A DNA stretch of 38,746 nt from Pseudescherichia sp039594205 (GTDB taxonomy: Bacteria; Pseudomonadota; Gammaproteobacteria; Enterobacterales; Enterobacteriaceae). Below the pieces are notes generated by a model, which searched no databases, was not told the origin of the DNA, and worked only from the letters and a program-made list of their open reading frames with translations. The DNA is taken from assembly GCA_039594205.1 (NCBI GenBank), contig JBCNNW010000032.1, positions 1 through 38,746 on the forward strand, written 5' to 3'. Shown in pieces: positions 1-6,445 of this stretch (position 1 is its first letter; every line of letters starts with the position of its first letter). A program made the position numbers and the translations under genes.

Positions 1-2
1 GC

Positions 3-1235
3 GACTACGTGCTGTTTGACTCCGCGTGGGTGGGCTACGAGCAGTTTATCCCAATGATGGCGGACTGCTCACCGCTGCTGCTCGATCTCAACGAGAACGA
101 TCCGGGGATCTTTGTGACCCAGTCGGTGCATAAGCAGCAGGCCGGTTTCTCCCAGACTTCGCAGATCCATAAGAAGGATAACCACCTGCGTGGCCAGGCG
201 CGCTTCTGCCCGCACAAGCGGCTGAACAACGCCTTTATGCTTCACGCTTCGACCAGCCCGTTCTATCCGCTGTTCGCTGCTCTGGACGTGAACGCCAAAA
301 TTCACGAAGGGGAGAGCGGCCGTCGTCTGTGGGCCGAGTGCGTGGCGGTTGGCATTGAGGCGCGTAAGGCGATCATCGCCAACTGTAAGATGATCAAACC
401 CTTTGTACCGCCGGAAGTAGCGGGGCGTCCGTGGCAGGATCACCCCACCCACGCGATTGCCAGCGAGCGCCGCTTCTTTAGCTTTGAGCCGGGCGCGGCA
501 TGGCACGGCTTTGAGGGTTATGCCCGCGATCAGTACTTTGTTGACCCCTGCAAGCTGCTGTTGACCACGCCAGGCATTGATGCGGAAACCGGCGAGTACA
601 GCGAGTTTGGTATCCCGGCCACGATTCTGGCGCACTATCTACGCGAGAACGGCATCGTGCCGGAGAAGTGCGATCTCAACTCGATCCTCTTCCTGCTGAC
701 CCCCGCCGAGAGCGAGGAGAAACTCAACCAGCTGGTGGCGATGCTGGGGCAGTTTGAGCAGCATATTGAGGATGATACGCCGCTGGCGGACGTGCTGCCG
801 ACCATCTTCAACAAGTACCCGGTGCGCTATCGCGACTACACTCTGCGCGAGCTGTGTCAGGAGATGCACGATCTCTACGTCAGCTTTGGTGTGAAGGATC
901 TGCAGAAGGCGATGTTCCGCCAGCAGAGCCTGCCGCCGGTGGCGATGAATCCGCAGGATGCCAACAGCGAGTTTATTCGCGGCAACGTGGAGCTGGTACG
1001 CATCAGCGAGGCGGAGGGACGGATTGCCGCCGAGGGGGCGCTGCCCTATCCGCCGGGGGTGCTCTGCGTGGTGCCGGGTGAGATCTGGGGCGGGGCGGTG
1101 CAGCGCTACTTCCTGGCGCTGGAGGAGGGGGTCAACCTGCTGCCGGGCTTCTCGCCAGAGCTGCAAGGGGTCTACAGTGAAACCGACCCCGACGGCATAA
1201 AGCGTTTATACGGATACGTCATGCAGCACGTGTAG
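3..1235 (+). CDS. speC: Biosynthetic ornithine decarboxylase, C-terminal part (5' end outside window)
   Basis: Cytoplasmic PLP enzyme that decarboxylates L-ornithine to putrescine, the first step of polyamine synthesis. The frame is open from base 3, so about 410 C-terminal residues of a roughly 711-residue protein are present and the real start lies upstream. Visible are the PLP-lysine motif SVHKQQAGFSQTS near the left edge, the stretch HASTSPFYPLFAALD, and the group III decarboxylase C-terminal domain with PPGVLCVVPGE. The ending (GVYSETDPDG then LYGYVMQHV) matches SpeC rather than the inducible SpeF or the lysine and arginine decarboxylases. It converges on mltC with 39 bases between them. 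A REP sequence overlaps the stop codon. In E. coli nupG lies in this gap; here it is absent. The family call is very secure; the N-terminal regulatory wing cannot be judged. Confidence 0.96.
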   Translation, partial: DYVLFDSAWVGYEQFIPMMADCSPLLLDLNENDPGIFVTQSVHKQQAGFSQTSQIHKKDNHLRGQARFCPHKRLNNAFMLHASTSPFYPLFAALDVNAKIHEGESGRRLWAECVAVGIEARKAIIANCKMIKPFVPPEVAGRPWQDHPTHAIASERRFFSFEPGAAWHGFEGYARDQYFVDPCKLLLTTPGIDAETGEYSEFGIPATILAHYLRENGIVPEKCDLNSILFLLTPAESEEKLNQLVAMLGQFEQHIEDDTPLADVLPTIFNKYPVRYRDYTLRELCQEMHDLYVSFGVKDLQKAMFRQQSLPPVAMNPQDANSEFIRGNVELVRISEAEGRIAAEGALPYPPGVLCVVPGEIWGGAVQRYFLALEEGVNLLPGFSPELQGVYSETDPDGIKRLYGYVMQHV

Positions 1236-1260
1236 GCCGGGTAAGCGCAGCGCCGCCCGG
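1231..1260. repeat. REP (repetitive extragenic palindrome)
   Basis: An imperfect palindrome begins GTAGGCCGGGTAAGC and ends GCCGCCCGGC. Its core GTAGGCC.GG.AAGC is shared with the elements at 12647 and 24484, so this is the local REP family. It starts on the last bases of speC and fills the gap between the convergent speC and mltC genes, where it could protect or terminate both mRNAs. The role is inferred. Confidence 0.85.
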
Positions 1261-1274
1261 CGTTTCATTGCAGC

Positions 1275-2363
1275 TTAAATTTTGCCCCCGCGATACCCTT
1301 TCTGCGCTGTATTCACCTTGTAGAGGTAGCGGCGCGACTCTGCTGATGGGTGACGGGTGGTGAGCGTCTCATAGACGTCGCCCGGCGACATGGTGTTAAT
1401 GATGTTCGCCGCCTGCACCTTATCGTTAGAGAAGACCCGCAGCACGCTGCCCGCGCCGCCGTTATAGGCGGTGATCACCGCGTAGCGGCGTGAGGTCGGG
1501 TTGCTGATGCCAGCGAGGTAGATGTTGTTCAGCATCGCCAGGTAGGCGGTACCGGTATCGATATTGCTGGCCGGGTCGAACAGGAAGCTACGGTCCGGCA
1601 TCCCGGAACGACCCTGCGCCCGGAAGACATCTTTCCCGGCGCTGTGCTGCACCACCTGCATCAGGCCCAGCGCGTCAGAGCGGCTGACCGCATAGGGGTT
1701 AAACGAAGATTCGGTCTGCATAATCGCCAGGATCAGCGACTCGTCTACGCCATACTTGCGCGCCGACTGACGCACCATGCCCACATACTTATGCGCACGC
1801 TTATCGAGGTGGTTCGCCACCAGATTGATGGTCACGCTATAGATGATCTTCAGACCGTTAGTGCGGCTTTTCAGGTGCGTTTGCAGCAGATAGTCGGCAT
1901 ATTTCTCGGCGCGCCACTGCCAGCGGATCGCCTCGCCGTTGTTATCCACTACCTGACCGTAGAGGAACGGCTGCTTCGAGATCTGAATATCATCCACATC
2001 GGAGTAGAGATCGATAGAGCCGGGATCGTCGCCCATCAGCAGGGTTTTAATAATGACCTTGCGCAGACGCGCCGCCGGCTCGGTACCGGCAATGGTCTCG
2101 ATGGTAATTGTCCCGGCATCAAAGTTGATGTGGCTACGGGTCTGATACTGGTCGGTATACTTAACGTAGTCCTTGGGTCCGGCAATCAGGACTTCGTTAA
2201 AACCCCAGATGTTTTCGATGTTATGGGCAAACTGACCCATCAGGATATCAAAACCGTTGGTGTCCTTTACCCAGGCCTCGTTATAGCTATCGCCCTTTTT
2301 ATTGGAACTGGAACACGAGATGAGCAACGGCGCAATAAGGGCTAGCGCTAAATATTTTTTCAT
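1275..2363 (-). CDS. mltC: Membrane-bound lytic murein transglycosylase C
   Basis: Outer-membrane lipoprotein that cleaves the MurNAc-GlcNAc bond of peptidoglycan to give 1,6-anhydro-muropeptides. The signal peptide ends in the lipobox LLISC, with the lipidated cysteine at residue 17. An N-terminal MltC-type domain runs to about residue 190. The C-terminal SLT domain holds the catalytic glutamate in ILAIMQTESSFNPYAVS, then GLMQVV and AYNGGAGSV. The protein has 362 residues, against 359 in E. coli. Two adjacent ATGs exist. I chose the inner one because it matches the E. coli N-terminus MKKYLA and sits at a better distance from the GGGA Shine-Dalgarno; the other begins at 2366. The gene follows mutY and yggX on the same strand, with a strong hairpin between yggX and mltC. 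Confidence 0.97.
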   Translation of the reverse strand: MKKYLALALIAPLLISCSSSNKKGDSYNEAWVKDTNGFDILMGQFAHNIENIWGFNEVLIAGPKDYVKYTDQYQTRSHINFDAGTITIETIAGTEPAARLRKVIIKTLLMGDDPGSIDLYSDVDDIQISKQPFLYGQVVDNNGEAIRWQWRAEKYADYLLQTHLKSRTNGLKIIYSVTINLVANHLDKRAHKYVGMVRQSARKYGVDESLILAIMQTESSFNPYAVSRSDALGLMQVVQHSAGKDVFRAQGRSGMPDRSFLFDPASNIDTGTAYLAMLNNIYLAGISNPTSRRYAVITAYNGGAGSVLRVFSNDKVQAANIINTMSPGDVYETLTTRHPSAESRRYLYKVNTAQKGYRGGKI

Positions 2364-2403
2364 CATTCCCGGATGTATGTTGTGTTAAGTCGTTATTCTT
2401 TCC

Positions 2404-2424
2404 AAAAAAAGGGCCGCGGCCCTT
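2404..2424 (-). terminator. Rho-independent terminator after yggX
   Basis: On the minus strand a perfect palindrome (AAGGGC, loop CGCG, GCCCTT) runs into seven U residues. It overlaps the TAA stop of yggX and precedes mltC by about 40 bases. It should end or attenuate mutY-yggX transcripts, so mltC may depend partly on readthrough or on its own promoter. Confidence 0.8.
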
Positions 2425-2692
2425 AATCTTGTGGCTTATAGCCTTCGATGTGTACGTCCTTGCCTTCAAACAGGAAATTCACCATCTCCTCTTCCAGCAG
2501 CTTGCGATGCTCCACGTTCATCATGTTGAGCTTCTTCTCATTGATCAGCATGGTCTGCTTCTGCTGCCACTGGGACCAGGCTTCTTTGGAGATCTCATTG
2601 TAGATCCGTTTGCCCAGATCGCCCGGATAGAGCTGGAAGTCCTGGCCTTCCGCTTCGCGGCCCAGGAAGGTACAAAAAATGGTTCTGCTCAT
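2423..2692 (-). CDS. yggX: Probable Fe(2+)-trafficking protein YggX
   Basis: Small cytoplasmic protein that in enterics helps protect Fe-S clusters from oxidative damage and may shuttle iron; the mechanism is not settled. The product has 89 residues, close to the usual 91. It shows the conserved N-terminus MSRTIFCTFLGREAEG with the single family cysteine at position 7, then LGKRIYNEISKEAW and KLNMMNVEHRKLLEEEM. The start is ATG at 2692; an in-frame ATG six bases upstream would add two residues (MT) not seen in the family. The C-terminus ends PQD, two residues short of the E. coli form. It lies 25 bases downstream of mutY, as in E. coli, where the two are co-transcribed. This fits a shared role in oxidative damage control, since MutY itself carries a 4Fe-4S cluster. 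Confidence 0.97.
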   Translation of the reverse strand: MSRTIFCTFLGREAEGQDFQLYPGDLGKRIYNEISKEAWSQWQQKQTMLINEKKLNMMNVEHRKLLEEEMVNFLFEGKDVHIEGYKPQD

Positions 2693-2717
2693 GGTCACTC
2701 CTCGTGATGTTGCGGCG

Positions 2718-3770
2718 CTAAACGGGTGCGCCCGCGCGTAATTGTTGTAACAGGCGCTCTACCGGCGCGGCCAGGCCCACCGACGGCGGCTGGGCTAAGT
2801 TATACCAGAGACCTGTTCCCTCATCCATGCATGACGTGAAGGAGGACACGGGAAGCCACATTGGCACAATATCCAGATGGAAATGGCTGAATGTATGGCG
2901 AAATCCGTTGAGCTCGGTAAGAGTATCGGCCTGAATCTGCCGCTGCGCCAGCCAGTCGCGCAGGGCCGCTTCATCACTGAACTGCGGGAAGCAGTAGAGG
3001 CCACCCCACAGGCCAGACGGCGGTCGGCGATCAAGCCAGACCGTCTCGCCGTGCTGCATCAGCAGCAGGAAACCGGTGCGCTCCGGCAGCGTCTGCTTCG
3101 GCTTTTTGCCTGGGTACTGCGCCCAGCTCTCGTTGGCATACGCGATACAGCCATTATTCAGCGGGCAGAGCGTACACTTCGGTTTCGAACGGGTGCAAAC
3201 CGTTGCGCCAAGATCCATCATCGCCTGGTTAAACTGCGCTACGCCCTCGGCAGGCGTGACCTGTTCGCTGATCTCCCACAGGCGCTTCTCCACCTCTTTG
3301 CGGCCCGGCCAGCCGTCAACGGCATAGCAGCGAGCCAGCACGCGCTTCACGTTACCATCAAGGATAGGAAAGTGTTTGCCGAGCGCAAGGGAGAGCACCG
3401 CCCCGGCCGTCGAGCGACCGACGCCCGGCAGAGCGGCAACCTCCTCAAAGGTATCAGGGAACACCCCGCCATGCTGGTCAGCGACCTGTTGCGCGGCCTT
3501 GTGCAGGTTGCGCGCCCGGGCGTAGTAGCCCAGTCCGGTCCACAGATGCAGCACCTCGTCGATAGGCGCATGGGCCAGATCGGTGACGGTAGGAAAACGC
3601 GCCATAAAGCGCTCAAAGTAGGGGATAACCGTCGCCACCTGCGTTTGTTGCAACATCACCTCAGAGAGCCATACTTTGTAGGGCGTTTTTTCAATTTGCC
3701 AGGGCAGGGTTTTGCGCCCGTATTTGTCGTACCACTCCAGCACCTGGGCTGAAAACTGAGACGCGTGCAT
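2718..3770 (-). CDS. mutY: Adenine DNA glycosylase MutY
   Basis: Removes adenine mispaired with 8-oxoguanine or guanine in the GO repair pathway. The 350 residues match E. coli in length. Catalytic Glu37 lies in LSEVMLQQTQV. The helix-hairpin-helix LPGVGRSTAGA is followed by ILDGNVKRV, which carries the catalytic aspartate. The four 4Fe-4S cysteines are visible in the pattern C-x6-C-x2-C-x5-C (CTRSKPKCTLCPLNNGC). A MutT-like C-terminal domain with RPPSGLWGGLYCFPQF recognises 8-oxoG. The reading frame extends upstream to 3923, but the start at 3770 gives MHASQFSAQVL, which aligns with E. coli MQASQFSAQVL; the upstream part has no family similarity. The gene is divergent from trmB with 155 bases between them, and leads the mutY-yggX-mltC group. 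Confidence 0.98.
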   Translation of the reverse strand: MHASQFSAQVLEWYDKYGRKTLPWQIEKTPYKVWLSEVMLQQTQVATVIPYFERFMARFPTVTDLAHAPIDEVLHLWTGLGYYARARNLHKAAQQVADQHGGVFPDTFEEVAALPGVGRSTAGAVLSLALGKHFPILDGNVKRVLARCYAVDGWPGRKEVEKRLWEISEQVTPAEGVAQFNQAMMDLGATVCTRSKPKCTLCPLNNGCIAYANESWAQYPGKKPKQTLPERTGFLLLMQHGETVWLDRRPPSGLWGGLYCFPQFSDEAALRDWLAQRQIQADTLTELNGFRHTFSHFHLDIVPMWLPVSSFTSCMDEGTGLWYNLAQPPSVGLAAPVERLLQQLRAGAPV

Positions 3771-3925
3771 GGTCAAAGCAGGAGTTCCGAATTGCATGAT
3801 TAAGGGGCCAGATTGCAGCACAGCGGCACCGGGCTGTAAACCGGAACTTTCCGGTGCTTGCATCCGGCTATTAACTTTGGATAATGCCCGTTTCCCGAAC
3901 ACTCTCACAAGCAGACTAAACACCT

Positions 3926-4645
3926 ATGAACAACGACGTCATTTCACCCGAATTTGATGAAAACGGTCGCCCGCTGCGCCGTATTCGCAGCTTCGTCCGC
4001 CGCCAGGGCCGTCTGACCAAGGGGCAGCAGCACGCGCTGGATAACTTTTGGCCGGTGATGGGCGTTGAGTTTAGCGAGCAGCCGCTGGATTTCACCGCGC
4101 TGTTTGGCCGCGATGCGCCGGTAACCCTGGAGATTGGCTTTGGTATGGGCACCTCGCTGGTGGCGATGGCGAAGGCCAGGCCAGATCAGAACTTCCTCGG
4201 CATTGAAGTCCACTCTCCGGGCGTAGGGGCATGCCTCGCTCATGCCCACGAAGAGGGGGTAGAGAACCTGCGCGTGATGTGTCACGACGCGGTAGAGGTG
4301 CTGCACAAGATGATCCCGGACAACTCGCTGAACATGGTGCAGCTCTTTTTCCCTGACCCATGGCATAAAGCGCGCCATAATAAACGCCGTATCGTGCAGA
4401 CGCCGTTTGCCGAACTGGTGAAGGGCAAGCTGAAGCTGGGCGGCGTTTTCCATATGGCGACCGACTGGGAAGCCTACGCCGGGCACATGCTGGAGGTGAT
4501 GTCCACTATCGACGGATATCAAAACCGCTCTGAGAGCGGCGACTATGTACCGCGCCCGGAGACGCGCCCGGTAACCAAATTTGAACAGCGTGGTCATCGT
4601 CTTGGCCACGGCGTATGGGACTTAATGTTCGAGAGGGTAAAATAA
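3926..4645 (+). CDS. trmB: tRNA (guanine-N7-)-methyltransferase
   Basis: SAM-dependent enzyme that makes m7G46 in the variable loop of tRNAs. It has 239 residues, the same as E. coli TrmB (YggH, TrmI). The SAM-binding motif LEIGFGMGTSLVAMA lies near residue 70, followed by FLGIEVHSPGVG. The family signature FFPDPWHKARHNKRR sits around residues 145-160, and the C-terminal RPVTKFEQRGHRLGHGVWD contributes to substrate binding. The N-terminal arm is basic (RRIRSFVRRQGRLTKGQ). The stop codon overlaps the ATG of yggL (TAATG), so the two are translationally coupled. The Shine-Dalgarno upstream of the ATG is weak, but the start matches the E. coli protein. Confidence 0.98.
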   Translation: MNNDVISPEFDENGRPLRRIRSFVRRQGRLTKGQQHALDNFWPVMGVEFSEQPLDFTALFGRDAPVTLEIGFGMGTSLVAMAKARPDQNFLGIEVHSPGVGACLAHAHEEGVENLRVMCHDAVEVLHKMIPDNSLNMVQLFFPDPWHKARHNKRRIVQTPFAELVKGKLKLGGVFHMATDWEAYAGHMLEVMSTIDGYQNRSESGDYVPRPETRPVTKFEQRGHRLGHGVWDLMFERVK

Positions 4646-4971
4646 TGGCAACGAACCGTAGCCGTCGTCTGCGTAAGAAGTTACATATCGATGAATTCCA
4701 GGAGCTGGGCTTCTCCGTCGCCTGGCGCTTCCCGGAGGGCACCTCTGAGGAGCAGATCGACCAGACGGTTGATGCCTTCATTAACGAGGTGATTGAGCCA
4801 AACAAGCTGGCGTTTGACGGCAGCGGCTACCTGGTCTGGGAAGGGCTGATCTGCAAGCAGGAGATTGGCAAGTGCACCGAGGAGCATCAGGCTACCGTGC
4901 GTAGCTGGCTGGAAGGCCGCGGCTTTGAAGATGTGCGCATCAGCGAACTTTTCGACGTCTGGTGGGACTAA
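4645..4971 (+). CDS. yggL: YggL family protein (DUF469; 50S ribosome-associated)
   Basis: Cytoplasmic protein of 108 residues, the E. coli length. Family members are reported to associate with the 50S subunit; a molecular role is not established. Visible are the basic start MATNRSRRLRKKLHIDEFQE, the core SVAWRFPEGTSEEQID, and the C-terminal ISELFDVWWD. The ATG overlaps the trmB stop by one base. In-frame coding potential extends 30 bases further upstream inside trmB, but the family start is MA(T/K)NRSRRLRKK. A terminator hairpin follows 10 bases after the stop, so trmB-yggL is a two-gene unit separate from yggN. Confidence 0.97.
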   Translation: MATNRSRRLRKKLHIDEFQELGFSVAWRFPEGTSEEQIDQTVDAFINEVIEPNKLAFDGSGYLVWEGLICKQEIGKCTEEHQATVRSWLEGRGFEDVRISELFDVWWD

Positions 4972-4981
4972 GTCACTATCG

Positions 4982-5006
4982 GGGCTGGCGATTGCCGGCC
5001 CGTTTT
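4982..5006 (+). terminator. Hairpin terminator after yggL
   Basis: GGGCTGGC, loop GATT and GCCGGCCC form an eight-pair stem with one G-T pair, followed by GTTTTGTC. It lies between the yggL stop and the yggN Shine-Dalgarno (ACAGGAG). The U-run is short and interrupted, so some readthrough into yggN is likely. Confidence 0.65.
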
Positions 5007-5029
5007 GTCTCTACAGGACAGGAGTTTTT

Positions 5030-5749
5030 ATGATGCGTAAAGCGCTGCTGGCTGCGGCACTGGCGGCAACCGCCTTTACTGCCCAGGCAGAATACAAATG
5101 TAGCGTGAACCCGCGTGACGACGTGATCGTCAACCCGCAGACCGTGCAGGTGGTGGGGGAGAACGGCAATCTGGTGATGACGCCAGACGGCAACGTCATG
5201 TTCAACGGCAAGCAGTATAGCCTCAGCGCGGCCCAGCGCGAGCAGGCGAAAGATTACCAGGCCGATCTGCGTAACGCGCTGCCGTGGATTGACGAGGGGG
5301 CGCGCAGCCGCGTTGAAAAGGGCCGCGTGGCGCTGGATAAGATCATCGCCAAGGAAGTGGGTCAAAGCAGCAACATGCGCGGGCGCTTAACCAGGCTCGA
5401 CGCGCAGCTGAAAGAGCAGATGAACCGCATTCTGGAGCATCGCAGCGATGGCCTCGCGTTTCACTATAAGGCGATTGATGAGGTACGCGCCAACGGTCAG
5501 CAGCTGGTAAACCAGGCGATGGGTGGCATCCTGCAGGACAGCATCAACGAGATGGGTGCTCAGGCGGTGCTGAAGGGCGGCGGTAATCCGTTACAGAGCG
5601 TAATGGGCAGCCTCGGCGGCCTGCAAACGGCCATTCAAAGCGAGTGGAAGAATCAGGAAGCGGACTTCGAGCAGTTCGGCAAGGCGGTATGTAGCCGGGT
5701 GATCTCTCTGGAAGAGAGCCGTAAGACGCTGGTGAGCGGGCTGAAGTAA
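5030..5749 (+). CDS. yggN: YggN family periplasmic protein (DUF2884)
   Basis: Exported protein of unknown function, 239 residues as in E. coli. A Sec signal peptide (MMRKALLAAALAATAFTAQA) is followed by the mature start EYKCSVNPRDDVIV. The rest is mostly helical and charged, with GENGNLVMTPDGNVMFNGKQY near residues 43-62, LPWIDEGARSRVEKG, and the conserved NQAMGGILQDSINEMGA. Two cysteines, one near each end of the mature protein, could form a disulfide. The reading frame is open from 4865, but ATG at 5030 follows ACAGGAG and starts the signal peptide. In E. coli yggN is followed by ansB; here the next gene is rluA, which is the key oddity of this locus. Confidence 0.95.
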   Translation: MMRKALLAAALAATAFTAQAEYKCSVNPRDDVIVNPQTVQVVGENGNLVMTPDGNVMFNGKQYSLSAAQREQAKDYQADLRNALPWIDEGARSRVEKGRVALDKIIAKEVGQSSNMRGRLTRLDAQLKEQMNRILEHRSDGLAFHYKAIDEVRANGQQLVNQAMGGILQDSINEMGAQAVLKGGGNPLQSVMGSLGGLQTAIQSEWKNQEADFEQFGKAVCSRVISLEESRKTLVSGLK

Positions 5750-5758
5750 CGCCCGCCC

Positions 5759-5774
5759 GCAGGCAAACGCCTGC
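5759..5774. terminator. Hairpin between convergent yggN and rluA
   Basis: GCAGGC, loop AAAC and GCCTGC form a perfect six-pair stem that fills the 24-base gap and touches the rluA stop codon. There is no U-run on either strand, so termination would be weak or Rho-assisted. It marks the junction of two blocks that are distant in E. coli. Confidence 0.4.
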
Positions 5775-6433
5775 TAGAAATCGGCAGGCGCTTTAAACGT
5801 CATGCTGGTGCCGTACGCTGGGTGCGTAATGGTTAACATCTCGGCGTGAAGTTGCAGACGGGGCGCCATCGCCAGCGCCTCGGGCGTGGCATAGAAGCGG
5901 TCGCCAAGGATCGGATGGCCCAACGCCAGCATATGCACGCGCAGCTGGTGCGAGCGCCCGGTAATCGGCTTCAGCTGCACGCGAGCGGTGTTATCCGCTG
6001 CGTACTCCAGCACCTCATATTCGGTCTGCGCCGCTTTCCCGGTCTCATGACACACAATCTGCTTCGGGCGGTTCGGCCAGTCGCAGATCAACGGCAGATC
6101 GATCAGACCCTCTGCCTTCTCCGGATGTCCCCACACGCGGGCCACGTACTGCTTCTTCGGCTCGCGCTCGCGGAACTGGCGCTTAAGCTCCCGCTCCGCG
6201 GCTTTGGTCAGAGCCACTACGATCACGCCGCTGGTGGCCATATCCAGACGATGCACCGACTCGGCCAGCGGATAGTCGCGCTGAATGCGCGTCATCACGC
6301 TGTCCTTGTGCTCGTCCAGCCGCCCTGGCACGGAGAGCAGGCCGCTCGGCTTGTTAACCACCATAATGTGCTCGTCCTGGTATAACACGACCAGCCAGGG
6401 CGACTGCGGCGGATTGTAGGGCTCCATCAACAT
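5774..6433 (-). CDS. rluA: Dual-specificity 23S rRNA/tRNA pseudouridine synthase RluA
   Basis: Makes pseudouridine 746 in 23S rRNA and 32 in several tRNAs. It has 219 residues, identical to E. coli in length. The catalytic aspartate is residue 64 in HRLDMATSGV. Other family motifs are VNKPSGLLSVPG near residue 26, RFREREPKKQYVARVWG-like sequence near 100-120, and the C-terminal PITGRSHQLRVHMLALGHPILGD in two conserved parts. It follows rapA by 12 bases on the same strand, the E. coli arrangement, so they probably form one transcript. Its downstream neighbour is yggN instead of djlA, which places a rearrangement breakpoint directly after this gene. Confidence 0.97.
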   Translation of the reverse strand: MLMEPYNPPQSPWLVVLYQDEHIMVVNKPSGLLSVPGRLDEHKDSVMTRIQRDYPLAESVHRLDMATSGVIVVALTKAAERELKRQFREREPKKQYVARVWGHPEKAEGLIDLPLICDWPNRPKQIVCHETGKAAQTEYEVLEYAADNTARVQLKPITGRSHQLRVHMLALGHPILGDRFYATPEALAMAPRLQLHAEMLTITHPAYGTSMTFKAPADF

Positions 6434-6445
6434 AACGGGTTCCTG

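Noticed and set aside
3839..3855. ACCGGA/TCCGGT hairpin in the mutY-trmB gap
   Set aside because: Short stem without a U-run in a divergent promoter gap; too little to call an operator or terminator.
4865..5029. N-terminal extension of yggN giving a 294-residue protein
   Set aside because: The extension overlaps yggL in another frame; the ATG at 5030 has a good ribosome site and starts a clear signal peptide.
5759..5774. Hairpin at the block junction considered as an attachment or dif-like site
   Set aside because: It is only six base pairs with no resemblance to known recombination sites and no repeat copy in the window.
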